This document shows positions 16,777 through 25,928 of a DNA stretch of 64,000 nt, piece by piece; the first letter of the stretch is position 1; the number at the start of each line of letters is the position of its first letter. Under the pieces are notes generated by a model. The model saw nothing but the letters and a program-made list of their open reading frames with translations. It did not search any database and was not told where the DNA came from. Origin of the DNA: an uncultured Microbulbifer sp. (GTDB lineage: Bacteria; Pseudomonadota; Gammaproteobacteria; Pseudomonadales; Cellvibrionaceae); NCBI RefSeq assembly GCF_947489355.1, contig NZ_CANLDD010000007.1:1-64000 (forward strand). Reading direction: 5' to 3'. The position numbers and the translations under genes were made by a program.

Positions 16777-17160
16777 ATGGGGCAGATTCTCGGCCTGCAC
16801 ACAGTGATCTATGGCGTTGCGGATATTGCCGAGGCCAGGGCCTGGTATTCGCAACTGTTGGGGCAGCAACCCGCTGTTGATAGCAATGGCTATGTGGGTT
16901 TTCGTGTGGGTGATTGTGAGTTGGGCCTGAACCCGGATGCGCGCAGCGCAATCAGTCGCGCGGATGGCGTTATCGCCTACTGGGCAGTTTTGGATATAGC
17001 TGCGCAGGTTGAGCTTCTCGGAGCCATGGGCGCGCGACAGCACAGCGATGTGGTGGATGTCGGTAAGGGCGTGCTGATGGCGAGTTTTCTCGATCCCTTC
17101 GGCAATATTTTTGGGTTGATTGAGCAGCCGCGGACACATCCGGAGGTGTCGGACCAGTAA
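16777..17160 (+). CDS. VOC-family (glyoxalase/bleomycin-resistance type) protein
   Basis: A 127-residue single-module vicinal-oxygen-chelate protein. Paired beta-alpha-beta-beta-beta units are seen: GLHTVIYGVADIAEARAWY (about 6-24), FRVGDCELGLN, the second unit from YWAVLDI, and the ending FLDPFGNIFGLIEQP (about 106-120). The closing PFGNIFGLIE is typical of the fold and places a Glu metal ligand. AGGGG lies six bases upstream of the ATG. It sits 14 bases before the SDR gene, suggesting coupled expression. The reaction is not predictable. Confidence 0.82.
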   Translation: MGQILGLHTVIYGVADIAEARAWYSQLLGQQPAVDSNGYVGFRVGDCELGLNPDARSAISRADGVIAYWAVLDIAAQVELLGAMGARQHSDVVDVGKGVLMASFLDPFGNIFGLIEQPRTHPEVSDQ

Positions 17161-17173
17161 ATGGAGCAACCCC

Positions 17174-18103
17174 TTGAACAAACCGCCAGTATCCAGCTTT
17201 CGCACTTCCGACCAGTGTTTTGCCGCGGAGAGCCTCGCGCAAATCGGGCGCGGCTACGTGGTCCCGGACAGGGTCGCCCTGATTACCGGTTGCTCCAGTG
17301 GTATCGGACGCGAACTCGCCCTGGCGCTGCACCGCCGCGGCACAATTGTGATTGCCACTGCGCGGCGGCCGGAGAGTCTGCAGGAGCTTGCGGATATGGG
17401 CATCGCTACCGAGGCTTTGAATGTAAACTCCCAGGCGGATATCAACCGTGTGGTTTACGCGCTCAAGACGGCCTACGGACGCCTGGATATACTGATTAAC
17501 AACGCCGGCTACGGCCAGATGGGCCCTTTGCTCGAACTGGATACCCGCGCCCTGGAAAATCAGTTTCGCACCAACGTCTTTGCACCGCTCGCGCTGGCGC
17601 GTGCCTGTGTGCCGCTGATGCGCACCGGGCGCGGTGGCATTGTGTGCAATATCGGCTCGGTTTCCGGGATTTTGGCAACCCCGTTTTCCGGTGCCTACTG
17701 TGCCTCAAAGGCAGCTCTGCACTCGCTCACAGAAGTGCTTCGCCTCGAGCTGAAACCCTTTGGTATCCACGTCATGACGGTGCAACCGGGGGCCATTGTC
17801 TCGGAGTTTGGCCGCCATGCTGAAGTATCACTGCGCGGCCTGCTGCTTCCGGATTCGCTGTATAAGCGCGAGGAGGAAACGGTGCGGGCCCGCGCCCAGG
17901 AATCACAACAGAACGCAACTTTGGCCAGCGCCCTAGCGCGCAGGCTGGTGCGTGAGCTGCTGCGCAAACGCCCGCGCGCACTGGTACGCATCGGTAACAG
18001 AAGCCGTCTGCTACCCTGGATGGCGCGCTGGCTGCCTAGCAGCTTGCGGGATCGGATATTACTGCGGCGCTTTAGGTTAAACCGGTTGTCACACAGAGCT
18101 TAA
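17174..18103 (+). CDS. short-chain dehydrogenase/reductase (SDR)
   Basis: A classical SDR of about 309 residues. Cofactor motif TGCSSGIG near the N-terminus, NNAGYG in the fourth strand region, the catalytic serine in IGSVSG, and YCASK with the Tyr/Lys pair are all present. The basic residue pattern after the TATARRPE segment favours NADP(H). The start is uncertain: TTG 17174 has GGAG seven bases upstream (within the ATGGAG after the VOC stop) and is used here; GTG 17258 would begin just before the Rossmann fold. It is the last gene of the rightward run and converges with mnmH. The substrate is unknown. Confidence 0.82.
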   Translation: MNKPPVSSFRTSDQCFAAESLAQIGRGYVVPDRVALITGCSSGIGRELALALHRRGTIVIATARRPESLQELADMGIATEALNVNSQADINRVVYALKTAYGRLDILINNAGYGQMGPLLELDTRALENQFRTNVFAPLALARACVPLMRTGRGGIVCNIGSVSGILATPFSGAYCASKAALHSLTEVLRLELKPFGIHVMTVQPGAIVSEFGRHAEVSLRGLLLPDSLYKREEETVRARAQESQQNATLASALARRLVRELLRKRPRALVRIGNRSRLLPWMARWLPSSLRDRILLRRFRLNRLSHRA

Positions 18104-18165
18104 AGCCGTTCTTTTTTGGGAATATCCCTGCCAGTATACGCTTTTGAGCGGAGCAATCTGAAGCC

Positions 18166-19263
18166 TTATACGCGTAAAGAGGCCCCTGTATTTGCCAACC
18201 AGGCGTTCACTTCCGCGAGCGTGCCACGAAACAGAGGTGCGCTTTCGCGCTTTTTCATCAGGTAGTCGTATTGGCCGTCGTAGTACTCTTTTAGCAGTGC
18301 CATGACCAATGGAACATAGGCCGCGCTGCTACCGCTCTGTGCAAGCGCGCAGTTGGCCTCGGCCAGCTGCGCATCCAGTTGCTGATAACGAAGCCCGCCC
18401 AGGCGCTTGCGGATTTTGCCGAGACTGCTGCGCAATGCCTCTCCCAGGGCCGCGGCGGCAGAGGTCTCCATGTCACCAATGTGCGGCACTGCTTTTTGAA
18501 CATAGTCACGCACAATCCGTTTAGCACGGTTTTCCAGCGGCTCCTCCACCAATACCCATGGCGCTGCTTTCATAGCGTTTTGTAACACCGGTGGCAGGGC
18601 GCAGCATCCGATCAGGCGGCTTTCGTCCTCTATAAATACCGCTCCGGGATTTTGTGCCAGTTTGAGCAAATCGATGCTGATCCGGTTTTCAAAATCGATC
18701 TGTGCCGGCTGTTTGTGTCCGGTGTGACCAAAGCTGGAACCGCGATGTCGGGCAATGCCTTCCAGGTCCAGAGCGCGGCCGGCACTTTGGATCAGCTCGG
18801 TCTTGCCACTGCCGGTGTGACCGGAGATAACGACAAAGGGCAGCCGCTTACTCTGTTTCTCAAGCTCAGCAAGCAGGTAGTTACGCATGGCCTTATAGCC
18901 GCCTTCTACCAATGGGTAGCGGATACCCTCTGCGCGCAACAGAGTCTGAGTGGTGCGCGAGCGCAGTCCACCGCGAAAACAGTACAGATAGCCCTGGGGG
19001 TGCCGCTGCACAAAATCGCTCCAGTTGGCCAGACGCGCCTGTACCACCTCCCTGGTGGCCAGTTGCCAGCCCAGGTTGATGGCGGCCTGCTGCCCGTTCA
19101 GGCTGTACTCGGTGCCGATCAGCTCGCGTTGGTGGTCGTTCAGCAGGGGGTGGTTTTCCGCGCAGGGGAAGGCACCGTGCGAGAATTCCACCGACGTGCG
19201 GACATCGAGTAATGGAACATCATTGAGGAAAAGGCATGCGTAGTGCGCGGTGTTTTGCCGCAA
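18166..19263 (-). CDS. mnmH: tRNA 2-selenouridine synthase MnmH (SelU)
   Basis: A cytoplasmic enzyme that converts 2-thiouridine to 2-selenouridine at the wobble position of certain tRNAs, using selenophosphate made by SelD. The N-terminal rhodanese domain begins LFLNDVPLLDVR and has its active-site loop YCFRGGLRS. The C-terminal half carries a P-loop GHTGSGKT and LEGIARHRGSSFG. TTG 19263 gives 365 residues (E. coli 364) with GGGAG seven bases upstream; an in-frame ATG at 19314 would add 17 unmatched residues. selD lies 6.7 kb away, so the pathway is loosely clustered. Confidence 0.9.
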   Translation of the reverse strand: MRQNTAHYACLFLNDVPLLDVRTSVEFSHGAFPCAENHPLLNDHQRELIGTEYSLNGQQAAINLGWQLATREVVQARLANWSDFVQRHPQGYLYCFRGGLRSRTTQTLLRAEGIRYPLVEGGYKAMRNYLLAELEKQSKRLPFVVISGHTGSGKTELIQSAGRALDLEGIARHRGSSFGHTGHKQPAQIDFENRISIDLLKLAQNPGAVFIEDESRLIGCCALPPVLQNAMKAAPWVLVEEPLENRAKRIVRDYVQKAVPHIGDMETSAAAALGEALRSSLGKIRKRLGGLRYQQLDAQLAEANCALAQSGSSAAYVPLVMALLKEYYDGQYDYLMKKRESAPLFRGTLAEVNAWLANTGASLRV

Positions 19264-19812
19264 AAGGGTTCTCCCGATGAGTCTGCTGGGTGAACGAAAC
19301 ACAGACCCCCGCATCGGGGCCTGCTCGGAGCGCTATTATCAACCGGACAATCGAACAGGTCACGCAATATGGCTTTGCTTGCAGGGCCATCACCGGGGCT
19401 ATTCGATGATTTCCCCCGCTTTTGTGGCCCGGTGCTGGAGAGCGCTTGTGACCGGTCACAAACTAGCAAGGCTGGAGGGAAGAATACCCCACTGCCAGGA
19501 TCGTATGAGATATGGATGCCGATTACGAGCCTACAGGGATGTCTTCACAGTGCGTCCTGGGAGAGGGGTATTCTTTCCAACCGACCCGGTAGTAAGTGTC
19601 CTGCCCCGGGGATTAAAGAAGCGCTGAAGACCTTCTGGCCTCGGGCAGCGCCCTGAAGAGACCATTGCAAGTGCCGATAGCCTTTGAGGCGTGCTTACCG
19701 CAATACCAATTGTTCTGGCGTAAAACTGCTCTCCTTGGGTTTTTTTCCAGTGTACTCTGAAATGGTTACCGGGGGATATTATCCGGCTGCCGTTCGCAGG
19801 ACATCCCAATCC
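19264..19812. other. intergenic region with a long palindromic element
   Basis: Between divergent mnmH and the SLC13 permease gene. No gene is supported. It contains the nested inverted repeat at 19477-19578 and the short palindrome TGTGACCGGTCACA at about 19447-19460, a possible regulator site. Confidence 0.5.
19477..19578. repeat. nested imperfect palindrome, possible interspersed repeat
   Basis: GGGAAGAATACCCC at 19477-19490 pairs with GGGGTATTCTTTCC at 19565-19578 (13 of 14 bases). An inner pair, CCAGGA (19495-19500) with TCCTGG (19555-19560), is nested within it. The 54-base centre holds GAGCCTACAGGGATGTCTTC. The style is that of repeated extragenic palindromes in marine gammaproteobacteria; no second copy was spotted in this window. 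Confidence 0.55.
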
Positions 19813-21666
19813 ATGACGCTTGACCAGTTGTTGATCCTCAGCATCCTCGCGGTGACCGTTGTACTGTTTATTCGTGGTCCCTGGCGGCACGATATGGTGG
19901 CACTGGCAGCGCTGTTGGCCTGTGTGTTTACCGGCCTGATTCCCCCGCAAAAAGCCTTCAGCGGTTTTGGCCACCCCGCTGTAGTCACCGTCGCCTGCGC
20001 ACTGATTTTAAGCCGCGGCCTGCAAAATACCGGGGCCATGGATGCTCTGGCACAACGGGTGGTGCCAAGGAGTGGTAACACCACTGTGGCGATGGTATTG
20101 CTCACGAGTCTCGGCGCATTTCTGTCGGGATTTATGAGCAATGTGGGTGCATTGGCGCTGTTGATGCCCGTGGCCGCGGAAATGGCGGAAAAGCAAAAGC
20201 TGGCGCCGGGCAAAATATTGATGCCACTGTCATTTGCCACCATTTTGGGCGGGATGACCACATTGATCGGCACGCCACCCAATCTGATGGTAGCGGGTTT
20301 TCGCGCGAATGCCGGCGCTGGCAGCTACGGTATGTTTGATTTCACCCCGGTGGGACTGGTAGTGGCTCTGGTGGGTGTGGCATTTATCGGCCTGGTTGGT
20401 TGGCGTCTGGTGCCGGCGCGTGGCCAGACCGGTGCAGCCAGCTTTGATACCGGTACCTACCTGACCGAGGCACTGGTGGGAAAGAAGAGTGCCGCCGCCG
20501 GCAGGACCCTGGGTGAGATTGGCAGGATGCTCGGTGCCGAGGATGCCCAGGTAGTGGGCGTCGTACACAACGATGCGCGTATCTCGCCGGCAGCCCCCTG
20601 GCACCGGGTACTGAGCGGGGATATTTTGCTGATAGAGGCGGAACCCGGGTCTCTCGCCACCTGTTTGTCCAGCCTGGGTCTGAAAATGACGGGGGAGTCG
20701 GACAGTGAAAGGGAGAGCGGGGACAAACAACCGCTGCAAGAGGAGAGCCCACCTGCGGGCAATGTACGGGAAAAAGACGCGGGCAAGGGGAAATACGCCT
20801 ATCACAATGAGGAGATGCAGCTGTGCGAGCTGGTTGTGATGCCCGACTCTCCCCTGGTGGGTCGCGCAATCCAGTTTTTACACCTTCCCGCCCGCTATCA
20901 GATGCACCTGTTGGCATTGTCACGCCGGGGGCGCCGCTCCGTGCGCAGGCTGCACTCCACGCCGCTGCTGGCGGGGGATGCACTGTTGATGATGGGAGCC
21001 GAAGACAACCTGATCAGCTTTGCCCGGGAGCAGAGCTGTGTCCCCCTGGCGCAGAGAGATATCAGCATCCCAAACAAGGAGAAAGCCGCCATTGCGCTGA
21101 TTGCCATGGCACTGGCGGTGGCTGGTGCCGCTTTTGGACTGATCCCCGCGGCCATCTCGTTTGCCACCTGTGTGCTGGCCTTTATGGCGCTCAAGGTTGT
21201 GCCTCTGCGCAATATCTACGGAGCCCTGGACGGTTCGGTGATCGTTCTGTTGGGGACCCTGATCGCGGTGGCAGAAGTGATGGAGTCCACCGGTGCGGCA
21301 GACCTTATCGCTGAGGTGTTGCTGAATAATCTGGCCCAGGGCAGCGCGGTGCTGGCGCTGGCGCTGATTCTGATTATTACCATGACGTTGTCGGACTTTA
21401 TGAACAATGTGGCTACTGCAGCGATGATGTGTTCCATAGCCCTCAGTACTGCAGAACAACTGTCGGTGAACCCGGACAGCTTTCTGATGGCGGTGGCCGT
21501 TGGCGCTTCCTGTGCTTTTCTCACCCCGGTGGGGCACCAGAACAACACCCTGATCCTGGGGCCGGGTGGTTTTGATTTCGGCGATTACTGGCGGATGGGA
21601 TTGCCACTGGAGATACTGGTGGTGGCAATCGGTATTCCCATGCTGCTGTGGATCTGGCCCCTGTGA
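19813..21666 (+). CDS. SLC13/DASS-family permease with two TrkA-C (RCK) domains
   Basis: An inner-membrane anion symporter of about 617 residues. Two membrane halves carry the family signatures: SNVGALALLMPVAAE and GGMTTLIGTPPNLMVAGF in the first, NNVATAAMMCSIALS and LTPVGHQNNTLILGPGG in the second. Between them are two soluble regulatory TrkA-C-like modules (roughly residues 205-290 and 330-415), as in permeases annotated for sulfate, citrate or other anions. ATG 19813 is used because the hydrophobic N-terminus starts there and AGGA lies upstream; an open frame reaches back to 19684. Substrate not assignable. It converges with the CBS-domain gene. Confidence 0.85.
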   Translation: MTLDQLLILSILAVTVVLFIRGPWRHDMVALAALLACVFTGLIPPQKAFSGFGHPAVVTVACALILSRGLQNTGAMDALAQRVVPRSGNTTVAMVLLTSLGAFLSGFMSNVGALALLMPVAAEMAEKQKLAPGKILMPLSFATILGGMTTLIGTPPNLMVAGFRANAGAGSYGMFDFTPVGLVVALVGVAFIGLVGWRLVPARGQTGAASFDTGTYLTEALVGKKSAAAGRTLGEIGRMLGAEDAQVVGVVHNDARISPAAPWHRVLSGDILLIEAEPGSLATCLSSLGLKMTGESDSERESGDKQPLQEESPPAGNVREKDAGKGKYAYHNEEMQLCELVVMPDSPLVGRAIQFLHLPARYQMHLLALSRRGRRSVRRLHSTPLLAGDALLMMGAEDNLISFAREQSCVPLAQRDISIPNKEKAAIALIAMALAVAGAAFGLIPAAISFATCVLAFMALKVVPLRNIYGALDGSVIVLLGTLIAVAEVMESTGAADLIAEVLLNNLAQGSAVLALALILIITMTLSDFMNNVATAAMMCSIALSTAEQLSVNPDSFLMAVAVGASCAFLTPVGHQNNTLILGPGGFDFGDYWRMGLPLEILVVAIGIPMLLWIWPL

Positions 21667-21714
21667 GGCGCCGGGTACTGTCAAGGGGATAGGCCCGGCG
21701 GCCAGGGGCTGGAT

Positions 21715-22161
21715 TCAGGCAATGGAGTCGTCCACCGGCTGGGCAAGCTCCGCCAAATACTTGCTGCAGAAACGCAGCACATCCGTCACTGTGACAATGC
21801 CTACCAGCTCTCCCTCGCGCATCACCAGCACCGAACCGATACCCGTGTCGGCCATGGCCAGCAGGATCTTATCCAGGGGGTCGTGGATATCTGCAACAAA
21901 AGGTCTCCGTGCACAGAGGTCGTGGACGTAGAGCTGCTGTTCCTCCAGACGGTGTCCGGGGGCATGGGCTCTTTCGATATCCCCTTTGGAGATGACGGTT
22001 TCCAGTTCGCCCGAACGGGTTACCGGCAAGTGGCGCACTCCGTGTTCATCCATCATTGCCACGGCTTCCTCGACCGTGGCTTCCATATCGATATGGTAGG
22101 GAAAAGGGGTCATCAGTGCTGCCAGAGTGGGCATATGGTGGGAGTGGTGGGAACTGGACAT
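21715..22161 (-). CDS. CBS-domain pair protein
   Basis: A cytoplasmic protein of 148 residues made almost entirely of two CBS domains. The first runs at about 14-68 (LMTPFPYHIDMEATVEEAV, then MDEHGVRHLPVTRSGELE). The second is at about 80-140 (LCARRPFVADIHDPLDKILL, then GSVLVMREGELVGIVTVTDVLRF). Such pairs bind adenine nucleotides and usually act as energy or redox sensors on another protein. A histidine-rich N-terminus (SSSHHSHH) is noteworthy and might bind metal. No effector domain is fused, and the partner is unknown. Confidence 0.85.
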   Translation of the reverse strand: MSSSHHSHHMPTLAALMTPFPYHIDMEATVEEAVAMMDEHGVRHLPVTRSGELETVISKGDIERAHAPGHRLEEQQLYVHDLCARRPFVADIHDPLDKILLAMADTGIGSVLVMREGELVGIVTVTDVLRFCSKYLAELAQPVDDSIA

Positions 22162-22802
22162 GGCTAAGTGTGATTATCCAATTGTTTTTGGCAATAAGTG
22201 CTGGGTATGGCAAAGGTCAGGTTGATTATTTGCAATTGGTGACTGCTGCTACAATATAGCCAATTCAAGCACGGATGAATATCCCTTATCCAGGGAGATA
22301 AGCCCGCCTTTATTACTTTTCAGTCCCCATAGGGATGAAGATTGGTATTATATTCAGTTAGTGGGTGGTAAAGAGTTGATATTTGCCAGCGAAACATTAT
22401 TATTCGCGGCCCCGACCGAAAACTATAGTAATCGTCAGCGATTCGGGCATGTTGACTGATTCGGTTGGTTTTTAATATTGATTCAACACAAACAGGTGTC
22501 GGCGGACGTTTTTGCAATACTGGTAATGCAGCCTGGTTGCACTGGTCTTTCAAGGATGGTTATTCAATGTTCGCCGGATGTCGGATATATCTAGCGCTGG
22601 GTTCCACCAGCGCTGCGGTATCTGCTTTTGGTTTGGGCCAATGCGCAAGTTGCCGAAAATAATACCGCTATATTGCCTCTAGCCTGGCAGCAGCAGTGTT
22701 GTTGAATGACTTTTATATTTCGGATACCCGGAACCCGATGTTGTGCCGTTTAACGACACAGAAATACCCTTGTTTTTAATAACCGTAGTTGAGGTTTATT
22801 GG
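22162..22802. other. 640-base intergenic region, no gene seen
   Basis: Relatively AT-rich sequence between the CBS gene and the MvaT-like gene. Open frames here are short and lack ribosome binding sites. It probably carries the promoter and a long leader of the silencer gene; the RBS GAGG lies eight bases before 22803. Confidence 0.4.
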
Positions 22803-23279
22803 ATGTTTCAGCAATACGAACAGCTTGAACAACAAATCGCCGAACACCAGGCGAAAATTGAAGAACTGCAAGAGCAAATGGCTCAGGCAGAGCGCATAAA
22901 AGAGGGCGTTATTGCCTTTGATAAGGCGCTGGTTAACCTGGCCGCCGAATATCGGATGGAAGAAGAGGACTTTTTTGCAGCGCGTGGCGATTTGGTCGTT
23001 GAATGGCTGGTTTCCCAGTTGAATGACGAGGACGCACCGGACTATATTCAGACCTTGAAGTCCCGCGTCGCCCGTCACCTGAAGAGAGAGGGGGGCGCGC
23101 CCCGCCGCGGCCGCCGCGTGGCATCGGCAAGCAAAACTGCCGAGCCCAAACTGGAAACCGGCCACTACCGCAACCCCTACACCGGCGCCACTGTAGAAAA
23201 GAAAAAGCGCAATCCAAAAGCCCTGAATCAGTGGATTGATGAATACGAACTGGACACCGTAAGGGAATGGAAGATTTAA
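22803..23279 (+). CDS. MvaT/H-NS-like xenogeneic silencer
   Basis: A nucleoid protein of 158 residues. The N-terminal 45 residues form a coiled-coil oligomerisation region (YEQLEQQIAEHQAKIEELQE). A basic linker (GGAPRRGRRVASASK) follows, and the C-terminus HYRNPYTGATVEKKKRNPKA continues into LNQWIDEYELDTVREW, which matches the MvaT/MvaU AT-binding domain (YKNPHTGEVIE...HKTLKEW). ATG 22803 has GAGG eight bases upstream; 20 further in-frame upstream codons are not needed. Such proteins coat AT-rich acquired DNA, so the AT-rich island at 35.9-45 kb is a plausible target. It is longer than Pseudomonas MvaT (about 124 residues). Confidence 0.75.
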   Translation: MFQQYEQLEQQIAEHQAKIEELQEQMAQAERIKEGVIAFDKALVNLAAEYRMEEEDFFAARGDLVVEWLVSQLNDEDAPDYIQTLKSRVARHLKREGGAPRRGRRVASASKTAEPKLETGHYRNPYTGATVEKKKRNPKALNQWIDEYELDTVREWKI

Positions 23280-23674
23280 TCCGGATGTGATTGCTGCCTC
23301 GGTACCGGTTGGCCGGTGCCGGGTATTTCTCGTCGCTTTTCTTTTTATGACATTTTTAAGTTTTGGGTAACTATTTTTGTTTTCCAAGGCGTAAAGGCTT
23401 ATTTTCCCCATCATTTTCTGCAGAGCTATGTGTCGTTTTTTTGACAGGGCGTATTTTTCTGTATGTATTGCCGGGCGTACGGACTGTTAGCGCTGCTCGT
23501 TGGTGAACAGGGCGAACCGATCAGGGCGGCGAATGGGTGCGATCATCTCTGTATTGTTATCCGCGTTTGCGGGGAAAGTGATCACCCTGCTACAGTGTAA
23601 CGGCGCCGAGAACGGTAGGGTGCTCGCTGATGAGCCGGAGAGCGATGCAGCGGGTAAGCAATCCTGATCGGGAT
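23280..23674. other. intergenic region between convergent MvaT-like and cobB genes
   Basis: No gene is supported. A hairpin GGTACCGG-TTGG-CCGGTGCC lies at about 23301-23320, 20 bases after the silencer stop, and a T-rich stretch follows after some 20 further bases. It may end the silencer transcript, but it is not a textbook intrinsic terminator. Confidence 0.4.
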
Positions 23675-24379
23675 CTAACCCAGCAGTTCGTGCACATAGG
23701 TGTCGACAACTTTTGATGCGGGCCCCTGGCGGTGCTCGGCAAAGGTGTCTCCCACATTGCTGCGCTCAAGATTGAGCTCCACGCTGTGCGCGCCCGCCTG
23801 GTTCGCGCATTCCACGAAACCGGCTGCGGGATAGACATTGCCGGAGGTGCCGATACTGATAAACAGGTCGCAGCGGCTCAGGGCGTCGTAGATGGTGTCC
23901 ATTTGCAGGGGCATTTCCCCAAACCAGACGACGTGGGGACGCAGGGTGCCACTGCGGTTACAGCAGCGACACTTATCTGTTGTCTCCAGATCGCCGTTGA
24001 TGGAAAACAGCGCGCCGCTGGTATTGCAGCGTGCTTTACGCAGCTCCCCGTGCATATGAATCAAGTGATGGCTGCCGGCCCGCTCGTGCAGGTCATCTAT
24101 ATTTTGCGTAACCAGTAAAAATTCACCCCCAAACGTCCTTTCCAGTTCTGCCAGTGCGTGGTGGGCGGCGTTGGGGGCAATGTGTGTGGACAGAAGCTGT
24201 TTGCGGCGCGCGTTGTAAAAGCGTTGCACTAGCTGTGGGTTGCGCGCGAATGCCTCGGGCGTTGCCACGTCCTCCAGACGGTGGTTTTCCCACAGGCCAT
24301 CGGCCCCGCGAAAAGTGCGGATGCCCGACTCTGCTGAAATACCGGCCCCGGTCAATACCACAATACGTTGATACTGCAT
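23675..24379 (-). CDS. cobB: NAD+-dependent protein deacylase CobB (class III sirtuin)
   Basis: A cytoplasmic sirtuin of 234 residues that removes acetyl and succinyl groups from lysines using NAD+. Signature motifs: [14 protein letters not shown] (11-24), [12 protein letters not shown] (91-102) and HMHGE with catalytic His110. The class III mark, Tyr55 and Arg58 in FYNARRKQ, fits desuccinylase activity as in E. coli CobB. A zinc knuckle is partly visible (Cys118, Cys137, Cys139/140). It is a single gene between convergent and codirectional neighbours, 111 bases downstream of ndh. Confidence 0.92.
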   Translation of the reverse strand: MQYQRIVVLTGAGISAESGIRTFRGADGLWENHRLEDVATPEAFARNPQLVQRFYNARRKQLLSTHIAPNAAHHALAELERTFGGEFLLVTQNIDDLHERAGSHHLIHMHGELRKARCNTSGALFSINGDLETTDKCRCCNRSGTLRPHVVWFGEMPLQMDTIYDALSRCDLFISIGTSGNVYPAAGFVECANQAGAHSVELNLERSNVGDTFAEHRQGPASKVVDTYVHELLG

Positions 24380-24490
24380 TTTGCGTTTCTCGCTGGCGCA
24401 GTCAGGAACTCCCGGAAATTTTACGGTGTTCGCGCCGAGCGGTACATCCCTGTAACTATGTCCTGTTGGATGGTCTGGGTTTAGCGCTGA

Positions 24491-25798
24491 CTAGTGCAGT
24501 TTTAAGCGGGGGCTCACTGCCCGGTTCGCCTGGCCGACCAGGTAAAGTAACATGGCTTTGGGCCAGCCGTGTATTGCCGCCAAGTGCATTCGGTAGAGCG
24601 CGCGGTAGGCAAAGCCCGCAATGCGCCCCTCTACGGTGAGGCTGCCCTTCACCAGTGCCCCCATCAGGTTGCCCACTGCTGTGAACTTGCTCAGGGAAAC
24701 CAGAGAACCGCGGTCGCGGTAGTAAAAGTGCTCCAGGGGTTTGTCTTCTGCCAGGGCGATGAGGTTGTCTGCGACCAGCGTCGCCATCTGCTGGGCAGCC
24801 TGCGCGCGGGGCGGCACTCGCTGTTCGTGGCCATCGATACAACTGGCACAGTCGCCCATCGCGAAGATATGCGCATCGCTTTGGGTTTGCAGTGTGGTTT
24901 TCACCTGTATCTGGTTGAGATGGTTGGTGGCAAGGCCATCCAGCCGGGTGAGAAACTCCGGTGCCTTGACTCCGGCGGCCCAGACGCGGATGGCTGCGGG
25001 AATTTCCTCGCCATCGCGGGTGGTCAGGCCGGTGGCATTGGCACGGGCAATACTACAGCCTGTCAGCACCCGAACACCCAGTTTGCCCAATTCGCGCTCG
25101 GCATTGTCGCCCAACCGCGGGGGCAGGGCGGGCAACAGGTGCGGCCCAGCTTCAATCACAGTGACCTCGATGGCATCCGCAGGAATGCGGCCGTAATGTC
25201 CCATCTGCCTGCCCGCATCCACCAGTTCTGCGGAGAGTTCCACGCCAGTGGCACCGCCACCGACAATGGCAATTTGTAGTTTTTCTTCCACATGGGTTTC
25301 CAGGCACAGGAAATGGTCCAGCAGTTGCTGGTGGAATTTTTGCGCCTGCTCGCTACTGTCGAGAAACACGCAGTGCTCGTACACGCCGGGGATATTGAAA
25401 TCATTGCCCAGGCTGCCAATACAGAGCACCACGTAGTCGTATTCCAGTTTGCGCGCCGGTACCAGCGGATTGCCTCTGTTATCCAGTATTGCACTGAGCT
25501 CAAGGGTTCGGCGTTTGCGGTCCAGGGATTGCAAGCTGCCCAGTTGGAATTCGTAGCCATTGGCGCGGGCGTGGACCTGATAGTTGAGAGCAGCCATATT
25601 GGCGTCCAACGCGCCAGCCGCGATTTGGTGGAGGAGGGGTTTCCAGATATGGGTACGCTCTTTATCAACCAGAGTGACGCAAGCTAGGGGCGGCTTGCGC
25701 CGTCGCCACAACCGGGGGGCGGGGTTGAAATAGTGCCCGAGCCTTGTGGCCAGTTGCAGGCCACTGGCGCCGCCGCCGACAATCACAATGTTTTTCAT
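24491..25798 (-). CDS. ndh: type II NADH dehydrogenase (NDH-2)
   Basis: A membrane-associated flavoprotein of 435 residues that passes electrons from NADH to quinone without pumping protons. FAD-binding motif IVGGGASGLQLATRLG at the N-terminus, the FAD-contact segment YDYVVLCIGS, the NADH-binding motif IAIVGGGATGVELSAEL (about 175-191), and FAMGDCASC near residue 305 are all present. The C-terminal amphipathic segment (YRMHLAAIHGWPKAMLLYLVG) should anchor it to the membrane. It lies 130 bases downstream of the selD fusion, whose N-terminal half is a relative of this enzyme. Confidence 0.9.
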   Translation of the reverse strand: MKNIVIVGGGASGLQLATRLGHYFNPAPRLWRRRKPPLACVTLVDKERTHIWKPLLHQIAAGALDANMAALNYQVHARANGYEFQLGSLQSLDRKRRTLELSAILDNRGNPLVPARKLEYDYVVLCIGSLGNDFNIPGVYEHCVFLDSSEQAQKFHQQLLDHFLCLETHVEEKLQIAIVGGGATGVELSAELVDAGRQMGHYGRIPADAIEVTVIEAGPHLLPALPPRLGDNAERELGKLGVRVLTGCSIARANATGLTTRDGEEIPAAIRVWAAGVKAPEFLTRLDGLATNHLNQIQVKTTLQTQSDAHIFAMGDCASCIDGHEQRVPPRAQAAQQMATLVADNLIALAEDKPLEHFYYRDRGSLVSLSKFTAVGNLMGALVKGSLTVEGRIAGFAYRALYRMHLAAIHGWPKAMLLYLVGQANRAVSPRLKLH

Positions 25799-25928
25799 GG
25801 TGGGTGGTCTTCCTGTCGATTGCTATGAAAGCCGACTCCCCCACGCTGTGAAGACCTTTTCGCTGTCACTTTAACTTGCCAGCGTTTATTTTTACGCCAG
25901 TATCTCCCGTCTCAATGCCGGTGGCAAC

